A stretch of 64,000 nt of DNA from Streptomyces gossypii. Lineage in GTDB: Bacteria > Actinomycetota > Actinomycetes > Streptomycetales > Streptomycetaceae. The notes below the pieces were generated by a model, which worked only from the letters and a program-made list of their open reading frames with translations, did no database searches and was not told the DNA's origin. The stretch covers positions 1 through 64,000 of the forward strand of contig NZ_JAJAGO010000011.1 in assembly GCF_025165795.1 (NCBI RefSeq). Direction: 5' to 3'. Below are positions 24,309-33,062 of the stretch, one piece after another (position 1 is the first letter of the stretch; the number at the start of each line of letters is the position of its first letter). Position numbers and translations under genes: made by a program.

Positions 24309-25744
24309 ACGGGCCGTACGAGCCCTCCGGCCACAGCCCGGACGAAGGGCAGAGGGGCCGCGCACCCGGAGACGAAGGCGCGGGCAGCGCGGGCAACGAC
24401 GGCGCGAGCGGCGGCATCGGCCCCCGGCCGTCCCGTATACCGACACCCCGGCGGGCCGCCGAGGACGGCAACTGGCCGCCACCGCCGGCACCTGGGCCGA
24501 ACCTCGAGCACACACCACCCGAGGGGCGGACCCAGACTGCCCGAACCCAGGCAGGGCAAGCACTAACGGCCCAAGCACAAACGGCCCAAGCACAGCCCGT
24601 CTTCGACCACAGCGTGCTGAAATCCCTGCTCGGCGCCTGGGCATTGGCCGCCTGTACCGCCGAAGAGGCGGCGGCACTGGAAGCCCATCTCGGCGAGTGC
24701 GCCGCCTGCGCCGACGAAGCCCTGCGACTCCGGGACGCCGTCGGCCTGCTGCGCCCCGAGGAAAACCTCGACCTCGACCCGCAACTGCGCTCCCGAGTAC
24801 TGGCAGGCTGCCTCGTCCGCAGACCAGCCCGCGTCCCGATGCCCGAATGGGCCGCTCCCTACGACGCGGAGACCGCCCGGCTCGACGCACTGCTGCACGA
24901 CATGGCTGAAGCGGAATGGCGCGCCCCCGTCCGACTGCACTGGTTCGACGGCAAACAGGGCGTCACCGAACGCGAGACGACCGTCGCCGGAGTGATCGGC
25001 CACCTGCTCGCCGTGGACGGCATGGTCGCCGCCTCCCTGGGCCTGCCCGACCCACTGAGCACGATCCCGCTGCCGCGCGGGGCGGGGCCCGAAGCACGTA
25101 CGGAAGCCCAATGGCGCACCGGCTCCCACACCGGGCCTCCCTACCCAAGCCCCGTCGGGACGGACGACACCCCGCAGGCAATCCGCGTGCCCTGGCGCGA
25201 ACAAGGCCACTCGCTGATCCGCACCGTCTCCTTCGCCGGGCGCTGCACCGCCGAACTCGAAGCGTCCTACGGCACGTTCACCCTCCCCGTGAAAGACGCC
25301 TTCCTCGAGCGCGCCTTCGAATGCTGGGTGCACGCAGGAGACATCGCAGCAGCCGTGGACTATCCGTACGATCCGCCCCAGGGCCCCCAACTGAACCTGA
25401 TCGTCGACCTGGCCGCCCGGCTGCTGCCCGGCACCATCGCCAGCCGCAGACGCTCGGGCCTCGCCACACCCGCCAAACGGCTCTCCGTACCCGGAGCGCC
25501 GGGCCGCACCCTCCACCTGGAAGTCGAAGGCAGCGGCGGCGGAGACTGGTACATCCCGCTGGACTCACCCGCTGCGAGCGCCTCCCCGGAAGAAGAAGTG
25601 GCGCATGTGGCGCTGGACGGGGTGGAGTTCTGCCAGTTGGCGGCCGGGCATGTGGCACCACAGGAAGTCGCGGCCGGGCAGTGGGGAGACCGGGAAGCCA
25701 TCCGGGACGTGCTTTTCGCTGCGGCGTCGCTTTCGCATCTGTGA
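24305..25744 (+). CDS. Zinc-binding anti-sigma factor with MDMPI-like domain
   Basis: 479 residues from GTG 24305, overlapping the sigma gene stop by four bases. Residues 1-100 are disordered with TAQAQTAQAQ repeats. Residues ~101-165 form a zf-HC2 anti-sigma domain with His128, Cys132 and Cys135 (HLGECAAC). From ~190 on comes a mycothiol-dependent maleylpyruvate isomerase-like region (APVRLHWFDGKQG, VAGVIGHLLAVDGMVAASLG). No membrane segment is seen, so it is soluble. It should hold the ECF sigma factor inactive; the zinc site and the MDMPI fold suggest redox or thiol sensing, which is inference. Confidence 0.88.
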   Translation: MNGPYEPSGHSPDEGQRGRAPGDEGAGSAGNDGASGGIGPRPSRIPTPRRAAEDGNWPPPPAPGPNLEHTPPEGRTQTARTQAGQALTAQAQTAQAQPVFDHSVLKSLLGAWALAACTAEEAAALEAHLGECAACADEALRLRDAVGLLRPEENLDLDPQLRSRVLAGCLVRRPARVPMPEWAAPYDAETARLDALLHDMAEAEWRAPVRLHWFDGKQGVTERETTVAGVIGHLLAVDGMVAASLGLPDPLSTIPLPRGAGPEARTEAQWRTGSHTGPPYPSPVGTDDTPQAIRVPWREQGHSLIRTVSFAGRCTAELEASYGTFTLPVKDAFLERAFECWVHAGDIAAAVDYPYDPPQGPQLNLIVDLAARLLPGTIASRRRSGLATPAKRLSVPGAPGRTLHLEVEGSGGGDWYIPLDSPAASASPEEEVAHVALDGVEFCQLAAGHVAPQEVAAGQWGDREAIRDVLFAAASLSHL

Positions 25745-25745
25745 C

Positions 25746-25773
25746 GGGGAGGCGCCTGCGGGGGCCTCTCCCC
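25746..25773 (+). terminator. Imperfect hairpin after the anti-sigma gene
   Basis: GGGGAGGCGCC (25746-25756) pairs with 25763-25773 except for one mismatch and one G-T pair. It starts just behind the stop codon. Confidence 0.5.
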
Positions 25774-25895
25774 TGACCCGCCCCTTCCCGAAACCGTGCC
25801 CAGCCCCGGACCCCGGCGACGCAGGCCCCAAGCCGGCACACCGGCCGCGCCGGGTCGGGGCGTAGCGGGCCGGGAGGAGGTCCGTCGGGGAAACG

Positions 25896-26840
25896 CTAGG
25901 TGAAGACGACCGTGCGGCGGCCGTTGAGGAGGACGCGGTGTTCGCTGTGCCATTTGACCGCGCGGGCCAGCGCCTGGCACTCCACGTCGCGGCCGATCGC
26001 CACGAGCTGTTCGGGGGTGACCTCATGGCCGACCCGTTCGACCTCCTGCTCGATGATGGGGCCCTCGTCGAGGTCGGCGGTCACGTAGTGCGCCGTCGCT
26101 CCGATCAGCTTGACGCCGCGCGCGTGTGCCTGGTGGTAGGGCTTGGCGCCCTTGAAACTCGGCAGGAAGGAGTGGTGGATGTTGATGATCCGCCCGGACA
26201 GCGCCTTGCAGAGATCGTCCGAGAGCACCTGCATGTAGCGGGCGAGCACCACCAGTTCGACGTCCTCGTCCTCGACGAGCCGCAGCAGCCGCGCCTCGGC
26301 CTCCGCCTTGGTGTCCCGGGTGACCGGGATGTGGTGGAAGGGGATGTCGTAGGAGGCGGTCAGTTCGGCGAAGTCGGTGTGGTTGGAGACGACGGCGGCG
26401 ATCTCGACCGGCAGGGCGCCGATCCGGGAGCGGAACAGCAGGTCGTTCAGGCAGTGGCCGTACTTGCTGACCATGAGCACCACCCGCATCCGGTCGGCGG
26501 CGCGGTGCAGCTGCCAGTCCATCCGGAAGGAGTCGCCGATGGCGCCGAAGCTGGCCCGCAGCTTGCTGAGGGTGGTCAGGGACGCGGCGGCGTCATCAGC
26601 CGCGCTCTCCCGCTCGGTGCCCGGCCCCGCGCCGTCGCCCTCCGCGTGCTCGGGGCCGCCCGCGGAGCCGCCGCCGCTGAAGTGGACCCGCATGAAGAAC
26701 AGCCCGGTGTCCCGGTCCCCGAACTGCTGGCTGTCCTCGATGTTGCATCCGGTCATGAACAGGAAGCTGGACACGGCGTGCACGATCCCCTGCTTGTCCG
26801 GACAGGAGAGGGTAAGGACAAACTCTTCGGCCTCGCTCAT
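25896..26840 (-). CDS. purU: Formyltetrahydrofolate deformylase
   Basis: 314 residues from ATG 26840. An N-terminal ACT domain (FVLTLSCPDKQGIVHAVSSFL) is followed by the formyl-transferase fold with catalytic Asn220, His222 (IINIHHSFLPSFKG) and Asp258 (DLDEGPIIEQ). It hydrolyses 10-formyl-THF to formate and THF, balancing one-carbon pools and feeding formate to purine synthesis. Residues ~55-87 are a Gly/Glu/Ala-rich insertion inside the ACT part that standard PurU lacks. It stands alone, followed upstream by a SCO4402-like gene on the same strand. Confidence 0.95.
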   Translation of the reverse strand: MSEAEEFVLTLSCPDKQGIVHAVSSFLFMTGCNIEDSQQFGDRDTGLFFMRVHFSGGGSAGGPEHAEGDGAGPGTERESAADDAAASLTTLSKLRASFGAIGDSFRMDWQLHRAADRMRVVLMVSKYGHCLNDLLFRSRIGALPVEIAAVVSNHTDFAELTASYDIPFHHIPVTRDTKAEAEARLLRLVEDEDVELVVLARYMQVLSDDLCKALSGRIINIHHSFLPSFKGAKPYHQAHARGVKLIGATAHYVTADLDEGPIIEQEVERVGHEVTPEQLVAIGRDVECQALARAVKWHSEHRVLLNGRRTVVFT

Positions 26841-26873
26841 GCTCCCAGCCTGGCACACACAGGGGCGGCCGGC

Positions 26874-27371
26874 TCAGACCGCACGCAGCAGGACCGCCAG
26901 CGCGTCCAGCGAGCTCGGTGGCACGTCCGGGTCGTCCCCGTCGTTCACCGCCAGCCGCAGGTGTGCCTCGCGCGCCGAGCGGACGGCCTCCGGCCAGCCG
27001 TGGTGCTCCATGTACGTCGCGACGGGGGCGTCGGCGCCGACCTGGTGCATGATGCGCAGCACCCGCAGCACCGCCGTGTCGACGAGGGCGGCCTCCTGCG
27101 AATCCCGGAAGATCGTCCCGACGTACTTCTCGGCCGACCAGCTGTCCAGCCAGGTGTCCTCGACGAGGCGGTAGACCGCGTCGGTCACGTCGCCGTAGCC
27201 TGGCTGGCCCGTCAGCCAGCAGTTCTGCTGGAACGCGGGGTCGGAGAGCATGTGCAGTGCCGAGCGCACGTTACTGCGCCAGCGCCACCAGGGCATGTCA
27301 TTGACGGGCATGGCGTCCATGGTGGTGGACCGACGGCCACGACGGGAAGACCTCTCCGAAGCTTGCTGCAT
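26874..27371 (-). CDS. SCO4402-family protein of unknown function
   Basis: 165 residues from ATG 27371; the frame is open to 27404, and ATGs at 27320 and 27311 just before the conserved part are also possible. The conserved block MPWWRWRSNVRSALHMLSD and the LVEDTWLDSWSAEKYVG and DTAVLRVLRIMHQVG segments match what I remember of the Streptomyces SCO4402 family. It is soluble, with no known motif or function. It lies 33 bases upstream of purU on the same strand and may be co-transcribed with it. Confidence 0.75.
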   Translation of the reverse strand: MQQASERSSRRGRRSTTMDAMPVNDMPWWRWRSNVRSALHMLSDPAFQQNCWLTGQPGYGDVTDAVYRLVEDTWLDSWSAEKYVGTIFRDSQEAALVDTAVLRVLRIMHQVGADAPVATYMEHHGWPEAVRSAREAHLRLAVNDGDDPDVPPSSLDALAVLLRAV

Positions 27372-27494
27372 GGTGCTCGACCATACGTTCTCCGGTACCC
27401 CCACCCACCGGCCCCCCGTAATTCACTCTGTCGTCACCGTTCGTTGGCCGGACATCACTTCCCAGTTATGCCCCGCGCGGCATCGTGCTCAGAC

Positions 27495-28814
27495 ATGACT
27501 GCTCGGCGCCGTGCTCACAAGGTTACCGCCCTCGCCGCCGTCACGGCCGCGTTCGCGTCACTGCTCAGCGGCTGCTCACTCCTCCCGGGAACGGCCGAGG
27601 CCGGAGACGACCCGATAACCGTGATGACCTGGGCCCCCGACAAGACCAAAGCGACGAACATGCCCGGAATGCCCGCGATGGCCGAGGCGTACGCGCGCTG
27701 GGTCAACGCGGAGGGCGGCATCAACGGCCGCCGGCTCGAAGTACTGACCTGCAACGACCACAACGACACCGTCAAGGCCGCACGCTGCGCGAGCCGTGCC
27801 GTCAAGGAAGACGCGGTGGCTGTCGTCGGCTCCTACAGCCAGCACGGCCGCTCCTTCATGTCGCCGCTGGAGGGGGCCCGCATCCCCTATATCGGGGGCT
27901 ACGGACTCGCCGACGAGGAGTTCACCAGCCCGCTCTCCTACCCCGTCAACGGCGGCCTTCCGGCGCTCGTAGCGGGCAACGGGCGGCAGTTGGCCGCCGG
28001 TGAATGCGGACGCGTCTCCCTCGTACGGCCGGACACCACCGCGGGCGACCAGCTCCCGCCGCTGCTCAACTCCGGACTGCGGGACGGTGGAGCGGCAGGC
28101 GCCGCACCCGTCTCGGACATCCGCGCGCCGGAGGACGCCACCTCCTACCGGACGGCCGCCCAGCAGGCCCTGGAAGGGGCGGCGGGCGGCAGTGCGGTGG
28201 GCAGCGGCGGGGCGGGGGGCGGCGCCTGCATCACCGCGGTGCTCGGCGGGCGCACGGACACCTTCTTCGACTCCTTCCGGCGGATACAGGGCAACGACCC
28301 GCAGATCCGTACCGCCTCGGTGCTGGGCAGCGTCCGGCAGTCGCTGGTGGACCGTACGGGCGGGGCGGACAGCCCGCTGGACGGCACGTACGCGACGGGC
28401 TGGTACCCGGGCGCGGACGACCCGCGCTGGAACCCGATGAAGAAGGTGGTGCGGGAACACGCCTTCAAGGACAACCGGATCGACACCGCCGACCCCGGCG
28501 TGCAGACCACCTGGATCGCCTACACGGTGCTGCGTACCGCGCTCGAATCGTTGGACGACGGCGCGGCGGTCACCACGGAGAGCCTGCGCAAGACGCTCGA
28601 CGAGGGGCGCCCGATCCCGACCGGCGGGCTCACCCCCGACCTGCGCTGGCACTACGAGGACCTGCTCGCCGCGCACGACTTCCCGCGGATCGTGAACACC
28701 CAGGTGACCTACCAGCGGGTGCGGCAGGGCCGGGTGGTGTCGGTGCGCAAGGGGTTCGTGGACGTGGAGGAGTCGCTGGAGGCGGGGCGGGAGGACAGCG
28801 TCACGGACAACTGA
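27495..28814 (+). CDS. Substrate-binding lipoprotein, periplasmic-binding-protein type I fold
   Basis: 439 residues. A lipoprotein signal with lipobox LLSGC (cysteine ~27) is followed by a LivJ-like ligand-binding fold: DPITVMTWAPDKTKATNMPGM, then YARWVNAEGGINGRRLEVL, VKEDAVAVVGSYSQHGRSF and IPYIGGYG. Such proteins bind amino acids or amides for ABC importers, but no permease or ATPase gene is near, so it may act as a sensor or serve a distant transporter. A Gly/Ala-rich low-complexity loop (~230-250) interrupts the second lobe. Confidence 0.85.
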   Translation: MTARRRAHKVTALAAVTAAFASLLSGCSLLPGTAEAGDDPITVMTWAPDKTKATNMPGMPAMAEAYARWVNAEGGINGRRLEVLTCNDHNDTVKAARCASRAVKEDAVAVVGSYSQHGRSFMSPLEGARIPYIGGYGLADEEFTSPLSYPVNGGLPALVAGNGRQLAAGECGRVSLVRPDTTAGDQLPPLLNSGLRDGGAAGAAPVSDIRAPEDATSYRTAAQQALEGAAGGSAVGSGGAGGGACITAVLGGRTDTFFDSFRRIQGNDPQIRTASVLGSVRQSLVDRTGGADSPLDGTYATGWYPGADDPRWNPMKKVVREHAFKDNRIDTADPGVQTTWIAYTVLRTALESLDDGAAVTTESLRKTLDEGRPIPTGGLTPDLRWHYEDLLAAHDFPRIVNTQVTYQRVRQGRVVSVRKGFVDVEESLEAGREDSVTDN

Positions 28815-28859
28815 GGCGAGCCGGCCCAGGGGCCCCAGGCGGGGTCGGTGCACGGGCCC

Positions 28860-28886
28860 TGCGCCGGGCGGCTGCTGCCCGGCGCA
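28860..28886 (+). terminator. Bidirectional terminator between convergent genes
   Basis: Perfect 10-bp arms (28860-28869 and 28877-28886) with a 7-base loop. It lies between the binding-protein gene and the end of the leftward repeat-rich gene at 28900. Confidence 0.8.
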
Positions 28887-28899
28887 CGTCGTCCTCCGG

Positions 28900-31299
28900 T
28901 CAGAGCTGGGTGAACTTGCGCTCGCTCAGCCCGTACTCCCGGGCGGTCGGGTTCCACAGCCCGGCCGCCTCCTTCTTCGCACCCGTCGCCTCGCCGCTCG
29001 CGGTCGTCCCTGCCACCTGCTGCTGCGTCGAGCGCGGATTGCCCTTCGGGCAGCCCTTCTTCCCGGCCACCTGATCCGCCCAGGTGGCGTACGCCCGGTC
29101 GGCCCGCTCGGAAGCCTTCCAGGCGCGGGTGAGGGAGTCGCTGAGCGCGGCGTTGTCCGGGACCTTGCCCAGCTCCAGCTCGCCCAGCTTGGTGACCAGT
29201 CCCTTGCGCTGCTCGGCGGCGGCGCGCAGGTCAGTGGCGGCAGCACCGAGTTTCTTGCACTGCTTGATGTTCTGGACGGCGTTGATCACCGAAGTACGGC
29301 TGTTGTTGCTCGACTCCAGCAGTTTGTCCAGCTTCTTCGCCTGGGTCTCCGCGGTCACCGGAGCGGGCGACTTCTCGGTGGGCGGGGCGCTGGACGGGGT
29401 GGGAGCGTCCTTGGCGTCGTCCTCGTCCCCACCACCGCCGCCGCCGCTGAGGGCGGCGCCCGCGCCGATCCCGACAACGATGAGCGCGGCGACCCCCACC
29501 CCGATGAGCACGGCGGGCGAAATGCGGCTACCGCCCTCCCCGCGCTCGGCGGTGCGCCGTGCGGCACGGCCCGCCTCGTACGGGGCGCCATGCGGCTCGT
29601 ACGAGGCGGCGGGCCCGGGGCCCTGCTGGTGTGCGGCGGGGTCGAACAGGGGCATGCTCTGGGTCGCCCCCGCCTCACCGGAATCCATGGGGGGAGGCTG
29701 CTGGCCCGGTCTGCCGTGCTGACCGTGCTGCTGCGGCGCGCGCTGCCCCTGCTGGGGGGCGGCTCCGCCGGGCGCCGGGTCGGACCGGAAGAGGCTGTCG
29801 AACTCGGCGGGCGGCTGCCGGTCCTCCGGCGCGCCGGGGCGAATGCCGTACGGGGCACCCGGGGGCGGCGGCGGAGTGGCCCTGGCCGGCGGTGGGCCGC
29901 CCGGCGGGCCCGGCGGGGGCTGCGGCGGCCGCGAGTCCCCTCCGCTCGCCTCCGGCGGCAGCGGGCTGCGCAGCATCGCCGTCGCCTCCGGATCGGCGTT
30001 GCCCCGCTGCGGTGGCAGCAACTGCGTGGACTCCGCGGCGGAATCCGCCCCGTAGCCCGGCTCCGCTCCGGCGCGGAAGGGCGGGATGAGCTGAGTCGAT
30101 TCGGCGTCCGCGCTGTCGTGCGCGGGCTGCGGACGCAGCTGTTCGGTGAAGGAGTCCTGCGGGAGCGGGCGTCCGGCGGCGCTCGGCGGCCACGCACCGG
30201 GCTGCATCCCCGGCTGTGTGCCGGGCTGTGCCCCCGGCGGCGGAAGCGGAGCCGCGCCCCGCGACAGCGGCCCCAGGGACAGCATCTGCGTCGACTCGGC
30301 GTCACCGTCAGCGGGGGCGTGCGGAAGTGCTCCGGGGGCCGCCGGGGGCCGGCCGCCCCCTCCCCCCGTGCCCTGCCCGGGCGCCGGGGCCCCGGCGGGC
30401 GGCTGCGGCGGGAGAAGTTGCGTGGACTCAGCATCCCCGGCGTGCGGCGGGAAACCACCCGGTGGCGGGGGCAGCGCGGTGGACGGGGGTGCGTTGGGCG
30501 GAGGTCCGGCGGGCGGCAGCGGAGCGGACGGCTGACCGGGACGCCCGGACTGACCGGCGTGTGAGGGCTGACCACTCCCGGACGGCAACTGCCCCATCGC
30601 CGACGACGGACCGGCCTGCAACGCGGGCCCGCCGTGGGAGGGCGGGCCCGCGTGCTCCGGCGGAGCACTCTGCGGGGGCTGGCCCTGCGGGGGCGGCGGG
30701 CCGCCGGGCGCGCCGTGCGACGGCGGGCCGGGGTGGGGCGGCTGCCCGCCGGGGCGGGGCGGCCAGTTCGCAGGCGGCTGCGGCACGGGCGGCGGGGCCT
30801 GCGCGGGCTGACCGGTGCCGGACGGCGGGCCGGGATAGCCGTAACCGCCCTGCGCTTGCGGGCCCGGGTAGCCGTAGCCGCTCTGCGGCTGGGGACCCGG
30901 GTAGCCGTAACCGCCCTCGGAGGACTGCGGGCCGGGGTAGCCGTACCCGCCCTGGTCGGGCTGGGCGCTGGGATACCCGTACCCGCCCTGCGGCGGAGGG
31001 CCGGGGTACCCGTAACCGCCCTGGGCCGGGGGGCTGCCGGGGTACCCGTAACCGCCCTGGGGCGGGGGTGCCGCCGGTGGCGGTCCAGGGGGAGCCGGGG
31101 GCGCGCCGTAGGGCGGCGGGGGCTGTTCGGGCTCCGGGCCGCCCGGACCCCAGGGCTGCCCCCAGGGCTGGCCCTGGGCGGGCTGCGGGGCCGCCGGTGG
31201 CCGTGGCTGGTCGGGTATCCACGGCTCGCCGCTCGACGGCAGCACGACACCCTCGTACGGGGGCTCGTCGCCCTGTCCGTGTCCGCTGTGCGTTGTCAC
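28900..31299 (-). CDS. Pro/Gly-rich membrane protein with GYGYPG and ESTQ repeats
   Basis: 799 residues from GTG 31299 (GGAG upstream). The cytoplasmic ~600 residues are disordered. Seven GYGYP-type repeats are encoded at about 30831-31060, followed by four copies of (D)AESTQ(L/M)(L/I) and related ATAML and ATQSMPLF motifs. One TM helix (ISPAVLIGVGVAALIVVGIGAG) is followed by a Gly/Asp linker and a ~150-residue external domain with conserved cysteines (IKQCKKLG, KKGCPKG). The repeated threonine in an acidic context looks like kinase targets that FHA domains could read. I know no function. The GY-repeat part could favour condensation, which is inference. Confidence 0.8.
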   Translation of the reverse strand: MTTHSGHGQGDEPPYEGVVLPSSGEPWIPDQPRPPAAPQPAQGQPWGQPWGPGGPEPEQPPPPYGAPPAPPGPPPAAPPPQGGYGYPGSPPAQGGYGYPGPPPQGGYGYPSAQPDQGGYGYPGPQSSEGGYGYPGPQPQSGYGYPGPQAQGGYGYPGPPSGTGQPAQAPPPVPQPPANWPPRPGGQPPHPGPPSHGAPGGPPPPQGQPPQSAPPEHAGPPSHGGPALQAGPSSAMGQLPSGSGQPSHAGQSGRPGQPSAPLPPAGPPPNAPPSTALPPPPGGFPPHAGDAESTQLLPPQPPAGAPAPGQGTGGGGGRPPAAPGALPHAPADGDAESTQMLSLGPLSRGAAPLPPPGAQPGTQPGMQPGAWPPSAAGRPLPQDSFTEQLRPQPAHDSADAESTQLIPPFRAGAEPGYGADSAAESTQLLPPQRGNADPEATAMLRSPLPPEASGGDSRPPQPPPGPPGGPPPARATPPPPPGAPYGIRPGAPEDRQPPAEFDSLFRSDPAPGGAAPQQGQRAPQQHGQHGRPGQQPPPMDSGEAGATQSMPLFDPAAHQQGPGPAASYEPHGAPYEAGRAARRTAERGEGGSRISPAVLIGVGVAALIVVGIGAGAALSGGGGGGDEDDAKDAPTPSSAPPTEKSPAPVTAETQAKKLDKLLESSNNSRTSVINAVQNIKQCKKLGAAATDLRAAAEQRKGLVTKLGELELGKVPDNAALSDSLTRAWKASERADRAYATWADQVAGKKGCPKGNPRSTQQQVAGTTASGEATGAKKEAAGLWNPTAREYGLSERKFTQL
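30831..31060 (-). repeat. Tandem repeats coding for GYGYPG units
   Basis: Seven copies of a 30-36 base unit encode (G)GYGYPGPxxQ within the Pro/Gly-rich protein. The nucleotide units are similar but not identical, consistent with repeat expansion followed by drift. Confidence 0.8.
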
Positions 31300-31432
31300 C
31301 GGGACTCCTCGATAAGCCTGACTGCCGAACGGTCGGCTCACGCTACCGGGTCGCTCGAACTGTCGACCACAGCCCCGATCATGGGGAACCTCCCCACCCT
31401 CGCATTGCGGTACCAGGCTCCTAAATACCCCG

Positions 31433-32824
31433 TTATGCCACCGCCCTCAGCTCCACGCGTGCGGTGAACTCGGCGACGACCGGCACCTTCGCGTACGGCA
31501 CCAGTCGCTGCTGGAAGTCGTCCAGATACTCCGCCCCCCGGTCGGAACGCAGTCCGGCGAGGACTTCCGCCGCCTTTGCCCCCGTATGACAGGCGTGCTC
31601 GACCTCACGCTGCCGCAACTGCCCGTCCGCGAGCAGAAACAGTCCGATGGCCCGGCGCCGCGCGCGCCCCTCCGAGTGCCCGGCCAGGGACTCGCGCGCG
31701 CGTTCGATCGTGCCCTGCGACTGGCCGAGATCCCGGTGGCAATGGGCGAGTTCGTCCGCGAGATAGGCACGGTCGAAGTGCGCGATCCACACCGGATCGT
31801 CACCGGAGTCGGCCTGCGCCTCCGCCGCCTCCAGCGCCTTCAGCGCCTGCCCTGCCACCGCATGGCAGAACCGCGAGTCCCCCATCAGGGCATGCCCCCG
31901 CGCCTCCGCCGCCAGGAACATCGACTGCGCGCGCGGCGTCACCTGCCCCCGCGCACCCTCCTGTGCGGCGCGCGCCAACTGGGCGATCTCACGCGGGCTG
32001 CCGAGTGAGGCGGCCAGGTGGCTCATGCTCGCGGCCAGCACATAGCCGCCGTACGCACGGTCACCCGCCGCCTGGGCCATCCGCAGCGCCTGGATGTAAT
32101 AGCGCTGGGCGAGGCCGGGCTGCCCGGTGTCGACGGCCATATAACCCGCCAGCTCGGTGAGCCGGGCGACCGCTCCGAACAGCGCCCGGCCGACGTCCTC
32201 CCGGTACGAGCCCGCCAGCAGCCCGGAGACCACGCTGTTCAGATAGTGCACGACGACCGGGCGGACATGGCCGCTGCCGTGCCGGTGGTCCAGCTGCGAG
32301 AGGGCGTCGGTCATCGACTGCACGGCCGCCACGTCCGCCGTACCCACCCGCCCGCCCGCCGTACGGGACACCGCCTCGTCCGGGGCGGTGATCAGCCAGT
32401 CGCGGCTCGGCTCCACGAGCGCGGTGGTGGCGACCGTCGACCCGGTCAGGAAGTCGCGGCGCCCCACGTCGCTGCGCCACAGCTCGCACACCTGCTCGAC
32501 GGCGGCCGGGACGGTGGGGGCGAACTGCAGGCCCACGCCGGAGGCGAGGTTCTTGCCGTTCGCCATGCCGATCTCGTCGAGCGTGACCGGACGGCCGAGT
32601 TTCCGCCCCAGCGCCTCGGCGATGACGGCGGGCGCCCGCCCGCGCGGCTGCTGACCGCGCAGCCAGCGGGCGACGGATGTCTTGTCGTAGCGGAAGTCGA
32701 GCCCGTGCTCGGCCCCGCACACGTTGACGCGGCGGGCGAGACCGGCGTTGGAGCAGGCGGCTTCCTGGATGAGTGCCTGCAGCCTTTCGTTCGGCTGCCT
32801 CGCGACCAGTGGCCTGGCGGCCAT
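31433..32824 (-). CDS. XRE-like regulator with TPR region
   Basis: 463 residues from ATG 32824, after AAGGGGG. The N-terminal ~80 residues include an unusual helix-turn-helix (NERLQALIQEAACSNAGLARRVN, then YDKTSVARWLRGQQPRGRAPAVIAEAL). A linker (RRDFLTGSTVATTALVEPSRDWL) and then TPR-like helical repeats follow to the end. The architecture is that of the Streptomyces NsdA/NsdB group, negative regulators of development and antibiotics, but I cannot say it is either. It is divergent from a primase-like gene with 238 bases between them. Confidence 0.8.
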   Translation of the reverse strand: MAARPLVARQPNERLQALIQEAACSNAGLARRVNVCGAEHGLDFRYDKTSVARWLRGQQPRGRAPAVIAEALGRKLGRPVTLDEIGMANGKNLASGVGLQFAPTVPAAVEQVCELWRSDVGRRDFLTGSTVATTALVEPSRDWLITAPDEAVSRTAGGRVGTADVAAVQSMTDALSQLDHRHGSGHVRPVVVHYLNSVVSGLLAGSYREDVGRALFGAVARLTELAGYMAVDTGQPGLAQRYYIQALRMAQAAGDRAYGGYVLAASMSHLAASLGSPREIAQLARAAQEGARGQVTPRAQSMFLAAEARGHALMGDSRFCHAVAGQALKALEAAEAQADSGDDPVWIAHFDRAYLADELAHCHRDLGQSQGTIERARESLAGHSEGRARRRAIGLFLLADGQLRQREVEHACHTGAKAAEVLAGLRSDRGAEYLDDFQQRLVPYAKVPVVAEFTARVELRAVA

Positions 32825-33062
32825 GTGATCCCCCTTCTCCCGATGCTCCCGAATGTCACGGATGATCACTGCCCAGCGCACATACCGGGAATTCCGGCAC
32901 GATGCGGCGCAATGGACCGGAGGGTGACTACCCGTACACCACCAGTAATCCCCATACGCGCCCCCGCAGATGCTCCGGTGCGCCCCAGACGGCGGAACGT
33001 TGCTGCTCGTGCGAGAGCTCGCGCCCCCGTAACCCTTGTACAGAAGGGGAGTTGGGACCTGC

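Noticed and set aside
24270..25516. Overlapping minus-strand frames opposite the anti-sigma factor
   Set aside because: Low-complexity translations without motifs; the plus-strand sigma/anti-sigma pair explains the region.
26377..27174. 265-codon frame opposite purU and the SCO4402-like gene
   Set aside because: Shadow of two well-supported minus-strand genes; no motif or plausible ribosome site.
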